Source: Archangium lipolyticum
GTDB taxonomy: Bacteria; Myxococcota; Myxococcia; Myxococcales; Myxococcaceae
DNA length: 64,000 bases
Direction of reading: 5' to 3'
Assembly: GCF_024623785.1 (NCBI RefSeq)
Contig: NZ_JANKBZ010000020.1
Span: 124,001 to 188,000 of the forward strand
Shown piece after piece: positions 8,057 to 17,343 of this stretch; within the stretch, counting starts at the first letter, position 1, and each line of letters opens with the position of its first letter. The notes under the pieces were generated by a model, which did no database searches, was not told the origin of the DNA, and was given only the letters and a program-made list of their open reading frames with translations. The position numbers were made by a program, and so were the translations under genes.

Positions 8057-10245
8057 GGGGTCTCCGGAGCGGGAACGAAGGGCATGTCCAGGGTGAAGGT
8101 GGCGCCGCATCCTGGCCCCTCGCTGTGGACGTCCAGCGTGCCGCCCAGCTCCTGGGCCGCGAGGGCACTGGAGTGCAGGCCGAAGCCATGTCCATCCGGG
8201 CGGGTGGTGAAGCCGTATTTGAAGATGCGCGTGAGCATCTCGGGTGCGATGCCCATTCCGTTGTCACGGACTTCGATGCGGACGTGCTCGTCCCGGGTGT
8301 GTTCCAGCTTCACGCTCAGGAGCCGCTCGTCCCTCGGTACGCCATCCATGGCGTATTTGGCATTGCTGACCAGGTTGACGAGGATCATCAGGATCTTGTG
8401 TTTGTCGGCCAGCATGGGAGGCATCTGCGAGATGTGGCGCTGCACCTTCACCTGGTGGCGGGTGAGTCCGGCCGAGTTGATGCGGATGGCGTCTTCCAGC
8501 AGGTCGGCGAGGACGACCGGCTCATGGACCCGGGGAATCCTGGCGTAGTTCTGTTGGACCTTGACGATGTCGCCGATGTGCTCGGTGTAGCGGCCCACGT
8601 CGTCGAGCAGGGTGATGACCTCGTTGCGCTCGTCCTGGAGGCTCTGGCTCAACCGGGACAGGAAGGGCATGACATGCCGGCCGCGCTCGTCCTGGGTGAG
8701 GAAGGTGGCGATGTTGGACTGGTTCTGCTCGAGCATGTTCGCCACCCGGCCCACGTGCTCCAGCCGCATCTCGCTCACCCGCTCCTTGGCGACCTGGGAC
8801 GAGGTGTAGACGCTGTTGAGCACGTTGCCCACGTTGTGCAGCACGTTGGTGGCGATCTCCGCCATGCCGGCGCGGCGGGCCGTCTGCACCAACTGCTGGT
8901 GGATGTGCTTGAGCTCCCGGGTGCGCTCATCGACGCGCTGCTCCAGGCCCTCGTTGGCCTGGCGCAGGGCCTCCTCGCGATGTTGGACCTTGTCCGCCAT
9001 GAGCTGGAAGGAGCGGGCCAGCTGCCCCAGCTCGTCACAGCGATGGGTGTCCAGCTCCACCTTGAAGTCACCGGCCGCCACCTTGTCGGTGGCCTCGCTC
9101 AAGGACAGCAGCGGGCGGGAGATCTGCTGCTGGAGGACCCAGTACATGATGGCCAGCTCCACCAGCAGCGACAGGATGCCGAGCAGCAGGACATAGCGCG
9201 TCGCCTGGAAGGCGGGCTGGGACACCACGCTCTCGGGGAGCACCGTGGTGAAGTACCAGCCGGTCCCCTGCATGCGGGCCGTGGCGATGTACTCATCGGA
9301 CTCCGGGAGCTCCAGCACGTCCTGGCCATCGGCACGCTCCTTCATCCGCTCGAAGACGCGGCGCAGGTGCTCCTGGCTCGCCGCGGACCCGGACGGAGGG
9401 GCCGCGCCTTCCGTCTGTCCGGGGTAGGCGATGAGCTGTCCGTCCTCGCGGAAGATGACGTTGTAGGCGCCGGGGAGGTGGTCCGCGATGGTACGGCCCA
9501 GCAGGTCCGCGAGGGGAACGTCGTGGCTGAGCGACGCGACATGGCGGCCGTCCATGTCCAACGGCCTGGTGACCGAGGTCAGCGACTGGCCGCTCACCGA
9601 GTCCACGTAGACGCCGGACCAGGCCGTCAGCCTCTTCGGATTGTTCTCCGGCAGGCTGATGGGGAAGTAGTCCTGGGTGATGACCGAGTCGGTGGGTCTG
9701 GCGTCCTGGCACCAGGTGGAGCGCTCGGGCCAGTAGAGCGCGATGGGACCCTCGGGCAGCGTGATGTAGGTGTCCGTGAAGCGCACATGGAAGGCGGGTC
9801 CATACTGGGCGAGCACGTCGTGCGAGGCGACGAGCCGGCGGCGCAGGTCCTGATCGACGGTCACTCCCGAGGGGACGAAGACGCACACATTCTTCTTGCC
9901 GTCGAAGCCCTCGGGACGGCTGCGCACCGTGCCATCGGGAAGGTTCGCGAACAGGAGCTCGAAGCGGGTGTTCACTTCCTCCGGGGTGAGGGCGCGGATC
10001 CTCTCCTCGAGGGCCTTCTCGAGGATGGCCAGGTTGTCCTGGGCGAGCACGAAGATGCCCTGCTCGCGCTGCGCACGCTCTGACACATGCTGCTCCAGCT
10101 GCGCGAGGGCCTCGGTGCGCAGGGTGCCGAACATGTGGAGGTAGCTGAACAGGGTGGTCAGTGCGATGACCACCGCGATGCGTACGCCCATGTGGATGAG
10201 CGTGGAGCGGGCAAGGGGCGCACGAGGGCGGGAGGTTGGCTGCAT
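8053..10245 (-). CDS. Membrane sensor histidine kinase (periplasmic sensor, HAMP, ATPase)
   Basis: The 730-residue protein has an N-terminal membrane segment (about 20-42), a large predicted periplasmic sensor region (about 43-345) resembling double-Cache sensors, a second membrane segment (about 350-372), a HAMP linker (ISRPLLSLSEATDKVAAGDF) and a coiled coil. Its dimerisation/phosphorylation helix is atypical, with the candidate His in VLHNVGNVLNSV (about residue 470). The C-terminal ATPase shows the N box (LVNLVSNAKYAMDG), G1 (DNGMGIAP) and G2 (HGFGLHSSA). It overlaps the downstream regulator by 4 bp and is preceded by a paralogous regulator, so one kinase may serve both. The signal is unknown. 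Confidence 0.9.
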   Translation of the reverse strand: MQPTSRPRAPLARSTLIHMGVRIAVVIALTTLFSYLHMFGTLRTEALAQLEQHVSERAQREQGIFVLAQDNLAILEKALEERIRALTPEEVNTRFELLFANLPDGTVRSRPEGFDGKKNVCVFVPSGVTVDQDLRRRLVASHDVLAQYGPAFHVRFTDTYITLPEGPIALYWPERSTWCQDARPTDSVITQDYFPISLPENNPKRLTAWSGVYVDSVSGQSLTSVTRPLDMDGRHVASLSHDVPLADLLGRTIADHLPGAYNVIFREDGQLIAYPGQTEGAAPPSGSAASQEHLRRVFERMKERADGQDVLELPESDEYIATARMQGTGWYFTTVLPESVVSQPAFQATRYVLLLGILSLLVELAIMYWVLQQQISRPLLSLSEATDKVAAGDFKVELDTHRCDELGQLARSFQLMADKVQHREEALRQANEGLEQRVDERTRELKHIHQQLVQTARRAGMAEIATNVLHNVGNVLNSVYTSSQVAKERVSEMRLEHVGRVANMLEQNQSNIATFLTQDERGRHVMPFLSRLSQSLQDERNEVITLLDDVGRYTEHIGDIVKVQQNYARIPRVHEPVVLADLLEDAIRINSAGLTRHQVKVQRHISQMPPMLADKHKILMILVNLVSNAKYAMDGVPRDERLLSVKLEHTRDEHVRIEVRDNGMGIAPEMLTRIFKYGFTTRPDGHGFGLHSSALAAQELGGTLDVHSEGPGCGATFTLDMPFVPAPETP

Positions 10246-10435
10246 GGCGACCTGTCAGCCTTGGCTCCACTGGTGCGAGCGCACGGCTCAGGCGCTATCT
10301 GCGTGTGCCCCGGTTACGTCCAGCGAGAGTTCGGCTGTGGCCAGTTGGACAGCAATCCGGTCGCCGGAATTCCGCCCCGGGGCAGGCGTGGACCTGCCTG
10401 CCCGCATCTCCATCCGGGCCTCGGGAGGGGAGCGG

Positions 10436-10939
10436 CTAGCCTGGATTCCGGGGCTCGGTGAGGGAGAGCGCCATCTGCCGCACCTCCTGACCGTTGAAGG
10501 GCTTCCTCAGCTCCCGCAGGACCTGGGATTTGCCGAACTCCCGCATGAGCTCCGTCCACGAGTAGTCGGAGTAGGCCGAGCAGAGCACCACGGGGAGCGA
10601 GGGAGCCACCACCCGGAGGCGCTTGAGCGTCTCGGCCCCGTTCCAGCCCGGCGGCATGCGGTAGTCGAGGAAGATGAGCGAATAGGGGCGGCCAGAGGAC
10701 AGGGACTCGGTGACCTTGGCAACTCCCTCCTGCCCCTGGAAGGCCGAGTCCAGCTCGAACTCCGGCTCGTTGGGGCCCTCGCCGCGGGAGGGCGCCGGGC
10801 CGAAGAGCGCCTCCTCCAGCATGTCCAGGTCGTTCTTGCTCCTGCGTGGCTCCGGGCAGAGGATCCGGCGGAAGTCGGTGTGGATGGCCTCTGAGTCATC
10901 GATGACGAGGACTCGTCTCTTGCTCGCGGATGGGCTCAT
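10436..10939 (-). CDS. Single-domain response regulator with a long insertion (paralogue of the gene at 7562-8056)
   Basis: This 167-residue receiver protein is very similar to the regulator on the other side of the kinase. It has RVLVIDDSEAIH, SLIFLDYRMPPG (acceptor Asp), CSAYSD and ELRKPF, with the same kind of insertion between the acidic pair and the acceptor. Two in-frame ATGs lie 6 bp apart. An AGGAG directly abuts the one at 10945 but sits 6 nt before the one at 10939, so the latter (MSPSASKRR) is the likely start. A 190-bp gap separates it from the kinase. The duplicated regulator around one kinase suggests a tandem duplication or a branched phosphorelay. Confidence 0.86.
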   Translation of the reverse strand: MSPSASKRRVLVIDDSEAIHTDFRRILCPEPRRSKNDLDMLEEALFGPAPSRGEGPNEPEFELDSAFQGQEGVAKVTESLSSGRPYSLIFLDYRMPPGWNGAETLKRLRVVAPSLPVVLCSAYSDYSWTELMREFGKSQVLRELRKPFNGQEVRQMALSLTEPRNPG

Positions 10940-11044
10940 GATCATCTCCTGGGCCGGACGGCGGGGCCTGTCATGGATGTCGCGACGGCGCGCGAAAAGC
11001 GGATCGCCAGGACGTCCGCTGGCGTTTCTCGCATGCTGGCGGAT

Positions 11045-11067
11045 GCTCCCTTTCCCGTAAAGGGAGC
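11045..11067 (-). terminator. Perfect 9-bp hairpin downstream of the 11094-16110 operon
   Basis: GCTCCCTTT (11045-11053) pairs perfectly with AAAGGGAGC (11059-11067) around a 5-nt loop. It lies between the end of the exported-protein operon and the start of the regulator gene, both on the minus strand. No run of U follows, so it is either a factor-dependent terminator or a 3' mRNA-stabilising hairpin. Confidence 0.45.
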
Positions 11068-11093
11068 CGCCCGCTTCCCAGGAGCGTTCGGTT

Positions 11094-11918
11094 TCACATC
11101 CGATAGGTGAGCTTCAGTCCGCCAATGGCCAGGGCGCGCTCGGGGCCGAGCACGGGCATGCTCGCGCCGAGCTCCGCGCCGAAGTGCTCGCCCGCGCGGA
11201 AGCGCAGCCCGATGGCGGGCGCCAGGTAGTCGAGCGCGGCCCGGTGCCCGAAGTGCAGGTTGGCATCCAGCACGGCGGCGAAGCCGCTACAGAGCGCGTA
11301 CTCGGTGCCGACGTTCACCAGGAAGCCCGCCCGGGGCAACGCCGCGGCGGCCCCCAGGCTCATGGCCGTGTCCACCCCCGCGTACCCGTGCACCTCGAAG
11401 CGGTTGACGGGCCGGTACAGCACGGCGGCGCCCACCTCTCCGCCCAGGGTGCGCGTGCGCGGGCTCGCGAAGGACGTGGGCAGCTGGAGCCGCACGCTCG
11501 GGGACACCACGAGCGGTCCGCGCGTCAGCGCCATCCAGGTGCCGCCCACGGTGAGCTGCCCGAGGGAGATGACCGTCCCGGTGAGGGTGGCGTTCTGCAC
11601 GTACTGGACGCGCACGGCCTCCAGGGTGGCGAAGACCTCGAGGTCCGGACGCACGGCGAGGCTGCCGGAGAGGAGGCCGGCACCGGTGACGGCGCCGTAG
11701 AGGTTGGCCGTCTCGATGATGGCGCCGCCCTGGACGCCGAAGCCCACCTCGGTGCGGGGGCAGGCGCGGCGGCCGGTGGCGACATCGGCGGACAGGAAGC
11801 CGAAGGTGACGGGGCCCTCGGCGAGCGCGGGGGAGATCCACTCCTCACACCCTCCCTCCGCGCGGACGGCGGAGGGCAGGAGCAGCAGGGCGACGAGGGG
11901 GACGAGCAGTCGGGACAT
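11094..11918 (-). CDS. Exported protein, probably an outer-membrane beta-barrel
   Basis: The 274-residue protein starts with a clear signal peptide (MSRLLVPLVALLLLPSAVRA, cleaved before EGGCEEW). The mature part is rich in alternating polar/hydrophobic strands with Gly and Tyr (GFGVQGGAII, GEVGAAVLYR, EVHGYAGVD, LRFRAGEHFGAELGAS) and ends LKLTYRM. A terminal aromatic-containing strand of this kind is typical of outer-membrane barrels. Translation could instead begin at a GTG (11924) or at a TTG (11942) that overlaps the stop of the lipoprotein gene upstream. It is the last gene of a three-gene operon and may anchor or export with the two preceding secreted proteins. No specific function is recognisable. 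Confidence 0.75.
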   Translation of the reverse strand: MSRLLVPLVALLLLPSAVRAEGGCEEWISPALAEGPVTFGFLSADVATGRRACPRTEVGFGVQGGAIIETANLYGAVTGAGLLSGSLAVRPDLEVFATLEAVRVQYVQNATLTGTVISLGQLTVGGTWMALTRGPLVVSPSVRLQLPTSFASPRTRTLGGEVGAAVLYRPVNRFEVHGYAGVDTAMSLGAAAALPRAGFLVNVGTEYALCSGFAAVLDANLHFGHRAALDYLAPAIGLRFRAGEHFGAELGASMPVLGPERALAIGGLKLTYRM

Positions 11919-11938
11919 GTTCACGATGGGCCCTCGAT

Positions 11939-14900
11939 TCAAGGAGCGGCCACGCCGGGGGCATCGAAGCGTCCGTTGCCGTTCCGGTCGAGGAGGAAGG
12001 GGTTGGTGAAGGCCATCGGGAAGCCGCCGGTGACCACCTGGGCGAAGTGGAAGATCGGATCCGCCTCGCTGGAGGGCGGCGGAGGCGTGCGCAGCGGACC
12101 GTAGGAGGAGTCCTTGCCGATGTCGTTGCGATCCACCACGCCGTCCCCGTTGTTGTCGCCGGTGTCGGGGATGCCATCCGGACCCTCGCCGGCCGGGCCA
12201 CCGAAGTCGGCGGCGGGAGGCAGGCGGGTGCCGGCCTCCACCACGAGCCAGGCATCGCCCGAGCGGGTGAGCAGCTCGGAGAGCGGGATGCTGCCCTCGT
12301 AGCGCAGGAGCCCGGCGGTGACGGCCGGATCGATCGGACCGGGGTTGAAGGGATCGAACGGATCCCTCGGGTGGGAGAGCGCCGCGCCGTCCAGCGTCTT
12401 CACGACGACGCCGTTGACGATGATGCGCACCTCGTCCAGGGGCACCCAGGGCGCGGCGGAGATCTTGAGATGGAGCTTCGCGTCGGCCGAGGGCACCACG
12501 GGAGCGGTTCCGAAGCGCGCGGGACCGTTGGCGGTGTCGAGGGTGGCCTCGATGACGGGGCCGTTGGTGCCGAAGGAGGCGCCGGCCTTCAGGGCGGCGT
12601 TGAAGCGGGCGGTGTCGAACCCGGTGCCAGGGCGGGTGTCCGCGTAGACGATGTTGCGCGGCACGCCCGCGGTGTTGTCGGTGAGGCTGTGCGAGTCGCT
12701 GTTGGCGGTGCCCGTCACGGCCTGGCCCTGGCCGAGCGTGTAGAACCAGAAGGCGCGGTAGGGCAGCAGCATGTCGTTCTGCGTGCCGTTCATCACCTCC
12801 TGGGCGTGCTGGCCGTTGTTGGCGAAGCCGCCCTTGGGCGAGCGCACGTACATGCCGGCGCTGGTGCCATCGTCGCGCGAGGGCAGGTTCTTGAGCGTGT
12901 TGATCGCGAGCGCGCGCGGGTAGCCCAGGTCGCGGCCGAACTCGGCGTCGGCCCAGGGGTGGTTGAGCTGGGCGATGAACTGATCCCTCAGGGCGGGCGG
13001 GGCGCTGGCCTTCACGCGGTCCATCAGCTCACCGGGCTCGACGAGCTCGTCGGACGGGGCGCCGTTGCGGGCCTTCGTCGGGTCGTACTCGAGCGGCCAG
13101 AAGTTGTAGTGGCCCACCACGAGGGGGAGGTCGGAGCCGGGGCGCTTCATCCAGAGGATGTGGCCGGTGGTCTCCAGCCCCACCACGGTGCTCATCTTCT
13201 CCTGAAGGCCCAGGCTCCGGACGACCTGGCCGTAGTCATAGATGACGTCGTGGTCGGTGGAGACGATGACGTCCAGGTCCGTGGCGGCGAAGGACAGCAC
13301 GCGGTCCAGGTCGGGGATGGAGCTGTCGAAGCTGGCGCCGCCGTGCACGTGCAGGTCCGCGCCCACGGTGCCGGAGGGCTGGAGGGGCAGCTTGCGCAGC
13401 TTGAACGTGAGGAGGGTGTCCTCGGCGCCGAGCGTCACCGTCTCCCGGGCGAGCGTCCAGAAGGGGCCCTTGAAGGCGTAGATGTGGAAGCGGCCCATGG
13501 GGGCGTCCACGGAGGTGTCCGCGGGGGAGTTGCCGTTGACGAGGAAGCGGTTGCACGCGGGCGAGGGGCCCGGGGGCGGACCGAGCCACGGCGCGCACGT
13601 GCCGAAGCGGCCGTGCAGCGAGCCCTCGGAGTCCTTCTGGATGGAGGCGTCCACGGGGACGACGAAGACCTCGGCGGTGAGCTTCTGGCCGGGGTGGTCG
13701 GCGTCCTCCACCCTCACGGTGAGGCGGGTGTTGCCGGGCACGGCGAGCGTGCCCACGTCGGTGTCCGCGTCCACGTCGTCGAGCTGCCGGTCGGCCACCT
13801 TGCGGCCGAAGGCGTGCAGCTCCACCGAGTAGGTGCGGCCGGCGGGGACGCGGGCCTGGAAGTTGCCCTCCTTGTCGGGCGTCACCTGGGTCCACGGGAT
13901 GCGGGTGCCCGGGTCGGCGGCGAGGTCGCCCTCGCTGACGATGACGCTGACCTCGCGGCCGGAGGTGAGCGGCGTCTGGCGGCGGCTCACCTTCCCGCGC
14001 AGCGTCACGTACTTCTCGCCATGGAGCTTCTGCCGGGCCTCCAGGGCCAGATCCGCGGCGCTGGCCACGTCGCCGCGCTCGGACACGGCGAGGAAGCGCT
14101 CGAAGACGAGGTAGTCCCGCGAGGCCACCACGGTGCGCGGCAGGCCGGAGGAGGAGATCTGATCGCTCTGGAAACCCTCGAGCACGTCCGTCTTCCCGCA
14201 GGCGACCTCGGCGTAGCTGCTGGCCGGGTCGGAGGCGAGGGCCGCCGTCAGGTAGGGGAACTTGCGGAAGGCGTCGCCGATGGTGAGCAGGCTGAAGGAG
14301 GGGTGCTGGTAGCCGGCGCCCTGGGAGGGGGTGAAGGGCAGGGCCTCGCGGCCGCTCCAGTAGAAGCCGTCGGCCAGGGCCCAGAGCTGCGGGTCCACGG
14401 AGGTGTTGAGGACCTCGGTGCGCACGCGGATGCCGGGCTCGCACGGACGCATCTCGTAGAGGGTGGCGATGGGGAACTCGGGCTTGCCGTCGAGCGTGCC
14501 GCGCAGTTGCACCGCCACGCGGGTGGGACGCTCGTCGATGATCTCCAGGGAGGTGTAGTGCGCGGCATCCGCGGGGAGGATGCCCACCACCTGGAGCACC
14601 TGGTTGAGGCCGTCGTTGTCCTTGCCGCGGGCGCTCAGGTCGAGCAGCGCGCCACCGCCGGGATCCAGCAGGTGCGTGTTGCCGATGCCGGCGATGACGG
14701 CCACCGCCCGGTCGTTACCCAGGAGGATGTCGCCACGGGCGGCGATGGCGTTGAGACCACCGGGCACGGTGGCGTTGCCGGAGGTGGGGGCGTTGCTGCC
14801 GGCGCGCTTGTCGTCGGGCGTGAGGACGCGCACCTCGAGCGCGGAGCCGGAGGAGGCTTCACAGGAATAACTCAGCTTCTCGCAGGGGCTGGCGACCCGG

Positions 14901-15001
14901 CAGCCATCTTCATTGCCGAGGCAGCTCTCCTTCTTGCAGCCAGCGAGCGTGAGTCCGAGGAGGACCAGGCCCGAGGCCAGGAGGCGGAGGGGGGAGGGCA
15001 T
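11939..15001 (-). CDS. Lipoprotein with PHP/CehA-McbA-like metallohydrolase domain
   Basis: The 1020-residue protein has a lipoprotein signal peptide ending in LTLAGC. The ATG at 15001 is preceded by AAGGG at good spacing. After beta-rich repeats comes a PHP-type metal site: DLHVHG (about residue 549), STDHDVIYDYG (about 580) and NSDSHSLTDN downstream. This is the pattern of CehA/McbA-family metal-dependent hydrolases. The C-terminus carries two EF-hand-like calcium loops (DNNGDGVVDRND and DRNGNGRFDAPG). It therefore is probably a lipid-anchored, calcium-binding cell-surface hydrolase; the substrate is unknown. It lies 14 bp downstream of a secreted protein gene and 20 bp upstream of a barrel-like protein gene. 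Confidence 0.8.
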   Translation of the reverse strand: MPSPLRLLASGLVLLGLTLAGCKKESCLGNEDGCRVASPCEKLSYSCEASSGSALEVRVLTPDDKRAGSNAPTSGNATVPGGLNAIAARGDILLGNDRAVAVIAGIGNTHLLDPGGGALLDLSARGKDNDGLNQVLQVVGILPADAAHYTSLEIIDERPTRVAVQLRGTLDGKPEFPIATLYEMRPCEPGIRVRTEVLNTSVDPQLWALADGFYWSGREALPFTPSQGAGYQHPSFSLLTIGDAFRKFPYLTAALASDPASSYAEVACGKTDVLEGFQSDQISSSGLPRTVVASRDYLVFERFLAVSERGDVASAADLALEARQKLHGEKYVTLRGKVSRRQTPLTSGREVSVIVSEGDLAADPGTRIPWTQVTPDKEGNFQARVPAGRTYSVELHAFGRKVADRQLDDVDADTDVGTLAVPGNTRLTVRVEDADHPGQKLTAEVFVVPVDASIQKDSEGSLHGRFGTCAPWLGPPPGPSPACNRFLVNGNSPADTSVDAPMGRFHIYAFKGPFWTLARETVTLGAEDTLLTFKLRKLPLQPSGTVGADLHVHGGASFDSSIPDLDRVLSFAATDLDVIVSTDHDVIYDYGQVVRSLGLQEKMSTVVGLETTGHILWMKRPGSDLPLVVGHYNFWPLEYDPTKARNGAPSDELVEPGELMDRVKASAPPALRDQFIAQLNHPWADAEFGRDLGYPRALAINTLKNLPSRDDGTSAGMYVRSPKGGFANNGQHAQEVMNGTQNDMLLPYRAFWFYTLGQGQAVTGTANSDSHSLTDNTAGVPRNIVYADTRPGTGFDTARFNAALKAGASFGTNGPVIEATLDTANGPARFGTAPVVPSADAKLHLKISAAPWVPLDEVRIIVNGVVVKTLDGAALSHPRDPFDPFNPGPIDPAVTAGLLRYEGSIPLSELLTRSGDAWLVVEAGTRLPPAADFGGPAGEGPDGIPDTGDNNGDGVVDRNDIGKDSSYGPLRTPPPPSSEADPIFHFAQVVTGGFPMAFTNPFLLDRNGNGRFDAPGVAAP

Positions 15002-15015
15002 GGTTGACCCTTGTA

Positions 15016-16110
15016 TCAACCTCCGAGGTGATTCCTCCAGTAGCCCAGACCGTGCGCGGCGTGGCACGAATCTCCAATGAGGTCCAGGTACGACTGGGAT
15101 TGCGTCGTCTTCAGTGACTCCATGTCACGGAAGGCCCCGGACATGTCGAGTCGACGCACCGCGCCATCGAGCAGTGCGCGTGCCTGCTCGACCGCCTGGA
15201 GCTGCGCGGGCGAGGGCTTCCAGCGCGTCTCCTCGCGGTAGCGGCCGAGTGCCTCGAGGAAGTGCCCGTAGAACTTCACCATTTGTATGAGCACGGGCAG
15301 GCGGTACTGGGGAGGTGCGGAGGAGAGGGCGGCGTCGTACTGCCGGGACTCGGAGACCAGCCGGTAGAAGAGGACCTCCACCTGGGCATCGAGGCGCGAG
15401 CCCCACGCCTTGCGCACGGCGGGGTGGCGCGCGTGGGTGGCGACGGCCTGGAAGAGGTGCAGTCCGCCACAGGGGTGCGCGTAGATGCCCTGCTTGCGCT
15501 TGGGCACCTGGGGAAGCCCGGCCTTCATGCCATTCATCAGCTCCGACTGTTCACGTTCGAGCAATGCGAGGGCCTCGTCCATGACGGCATCGAAGCGGAT
15601 GGGCTCACCAGCACCGTTGGTGAACGTGGAGCCGGGGGGCAGCACATGGGAGAGGGCATCGAGCGTCCAGGCGCCATGGGGTGAGAGGGCGGAGTCGCGG
15701 CGGAAGTCGCGCTTCAGGTCCTCCACGAGCGCACCGAGGGTGACGCGGCCCCAGCCTGCCTGGAAGGAGTGCGAGAGCGGGTAACCCGCGAGCAGGAGCG
15801 TCTTCACCTGGAGGTTCGGGTGGGGCTCGACGGGGGTGCCATCGGAGGAGAAGGCCTCGAAGCGGAGATCCGCGTTGGGACCCGCGACCTCGCGGCGGAG
15901 GAAGCCGGAGACGATGACGTCCGCGGCGGGGCGGCCATCGCGGGCCTTGAAGGAGCGGCCCTCGAGGGTGATGCCATGAGCGAGGGCCCAGGGGTTCTTG
16001 GGGTCGGAGGCCCAGGTCCGGCATTGAGCGCGGAGCACCTCCTCGGCCGTGGGCCGGGCGGCCGGTGTGGCGGTGAGGAGCGCGAGGATCGCGAGGGTGA
16101 CAGAAGCCAT
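15016..16110 (-). CDS. Secreted protein of unknown function
   Basis: The 364-residue protein has an N-terminal signal sequence (MASVTLAILALLTATPAARP) and an AAGGA ribosome site 6 nt before the ATG. The rest is mostly helical and has no motif I recognise. A C-terminal CHAAHG is not a CxxCH haem site. It is the first gene of the operon with the PHP-type lipoprotein and the barrel-like protein, so a role at the cell envelope with them is likely. The gene diverges from the acyl-CoA dehydrogenase gene. Confidence 0.72.
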   Translation of the reverse strand: MASVTLAILALLTATPAARPTAEEVLRAQCRTWASDPKNPWALAHGITLEGRSFKARDGRPAADVIVSGFLRREVAGPNADLRFEAFSSDGTPVEPHPNLQVKTLLLAGYPLSHSFQAGWGRVTLGALVEDLKRDFRRDSALSPHGAWTLDALSHVLPPGSTFTNGAGEPIRFDAVMDEALALLEREQSELMNGMKAGLPQVPKRKQGIYAHPCGGLHLFQAVATHARHPAVRKAWGSRLDAQVEVLFYRLVSESRQYDAALSSAPPQYRLPVLIQMVKFYGHFLEALGRYREETRWKPSPAQLQAVEQARALLDGAVRRLDMSGAFRDMESLKTTQSQSYLDLIGDSCHAAHGLGYWRNHLGG

Positions 16111-16146
16111 GGGACGTCCTTGTTCGCGAGAGAGACCCTTGTACTA

Positions 16147-16162
16147 TTGACTCATCAATCAA
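16147..16162. promoter_or_regulatory. AT-rich imperfect palindrome between divergent genes, candidate operator
   Basis: TTGACTCATCAATCAA matches its own reverse complement at 12 of 16 positions (TTGA-N8-TCAA with matching central bases). It sits 24 bp upstream of the acyl-CoA dehydrogenase start, in a conspicuously AT-rich patch. TetR-family fatty-acid regulators bind sites of this general form. No such regulator gene is present in the window, so this is a suggestion only. Confidence 0.3.
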
Positions 16163-16186
16163 TCACCCCGAGGAGCCACAGCGACC

Positions 16187-17326
16187 ATGCCGAATCCGTT
16201 CACAGAGGAGCATGAGGCCTTCCGTAAGACGGTGCGCGCGTTCGTGGAGAAGGAGATGACGCCGCACGCGCTGGAGTGGGACCGGGCGGGCATCTTCCCC
16301 AGAGAGCTCTTCCAGAAGTGCGGCGAGCTGGGCTTCTTGGGAATCAACCATGATCCGAAGTACGGCGGGAGCGGACTGGACTACTGGTACGTGACGGCGT
16401 TCACGGAGGAGCTGACGCGGAGCCGGAACGCGGGCGTGAACATGGCGTTGCTGGTGCAGAGCCAGATGGCGACGCCGATCATCAACGAGATCGGCACGGA
16501 CGAGCAGAAGAGGGAGTTCCTGGCGCCGGCGCTGGCGGGGGAGAAGATCGCCGCGTTGGGCATCAGCGAGCCGGGATGCGGCTCGGACGTGGCGAGCATC
16601 CAGACGACGGCGAAGCGGGACGGGGACGACTACGTCATCAACGGCTCGAAGATGTGGATCACCAACGGGACGCGAGCGGACTTCATCACGCTGGCGGTGC
16701 GGACGGGAGGGCCGGGGTACGGGGGAGTGTCGTTGGTGACGTTCCCGACGGACGTGAAGGGGTTCGGAGTGTCGAAGAAGCTCGACAAGGTGGGGAACCT
16801 GTCCTCGGACACGGCGATCCTCTACTTCGAGGACTGCCGGATTCCGTGTCGGTACGTGCTGGGGGAGGAGAACGAGGGCTTCTACCACGTCATGACGAAC
16901 TTCCAGGGAGAGCGGCTGGTGGGGGCGCTCTGCGCGGTGGGTGGGATGGAGAGGATGATCGAGGACGCGCTGGAGTACGGGAAGGAGAGGAAGGCGTTCG
17001 GCAAGCCGCTGCTAGGATTCCAGGTGTGGCGCCACAAGCTGGTGGAGCACATGGCGGCGATCGAGGCGGCGAAGAGGCTGACGTACCACGCGGTGGAGAT
17101 CTTCGACCGGAAGGAGAACGCGGTGCGAGAGATCTCCATGGCGAAGCTATTCGCGGGAGATCTGGCGCAGAAGGTGGCGTACGACGTGCAGCAGTTCTTC
17201 GGTGGGATGGGCTACATCGAGGAGACACACATCGCGAGGGCGTGGCGAGACATCCGGCTGATCAGCATTGGAGGAGGAACGTCGGAGGTGATGAAGGAGA
17301 TCCTCTCGAAGATGTCTGGCTTCTAG
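16187..17326 (+). CDS. Acyl-CoA dehydrogenase
   Basis: The 379-residue flavoenzyme oxidises an acyl-CoA to the 2,3-enoyl-CoA, passing electrons to ETF. Family signatures are [16 protein letters not shown] (FAD/substrate site), KMWITNG and the C-terminal [13 protein letters not shown]. The usual catalytic Glu just before GTSE is Gly here, whereas a Glu is present in NFQGERLV (residue 242). That is where isovaleryl-CoA and long-chain acyl-CoA dehydrogenases carry their base, so it probably belongs to that catalytic subgroup. GAGGAG precedes the ATG. It is monocistronic, with a repeat element between it and the convergent kinase gene. Confidence 0.92.
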   Translation: MPNPFTEEHEAFRKTVRAFVEKEMTPHALEWDRAGIFPRELFQKCGELGFLGINHDPKYGGSGLDYWYVTAFTEELTRSRNAGVNMALLVQSQMATPIINEIGTDEQKREFLAPALAGEKIAALGISEPGCGSDVASIQTTAKRDGDDYVINGSKMWITNGTRADFITLAVRTGGPGYGGVSLVTFPTDVKGFGVSKKLDKVGNLSSDTAILYFEDCRIPCRYVLGEENEGFYHVMTNFQGERLVGALCAVGGMERMIEDALEYGKERKAFGKPLLGFQVWRHKLVEHMAAIEAAKRLTYHAVEIFDRKENAVREISMAKLFAGDLAQKVAYDVQQFFGGMGYIEETHIARAWRDIRLISIGGGTSEVMKEILSKMSGF

Positions 17327-17343
17327 AGCACACCCGTGTATGC

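Noticed and set aside
10940-10945. ATG at 10945 as the start of the second regulator
   Set aside because: The AGGAG abuts it with no spacing, whereas the in-frame ATG at 10939 has a 6-nt spacer.
15016-15110. Haem-binding motif in the CHAAHG near the end of the secreted protein
   Set aside because: Cytochrome c attachment needs CxxCH; only a single Cys is present.
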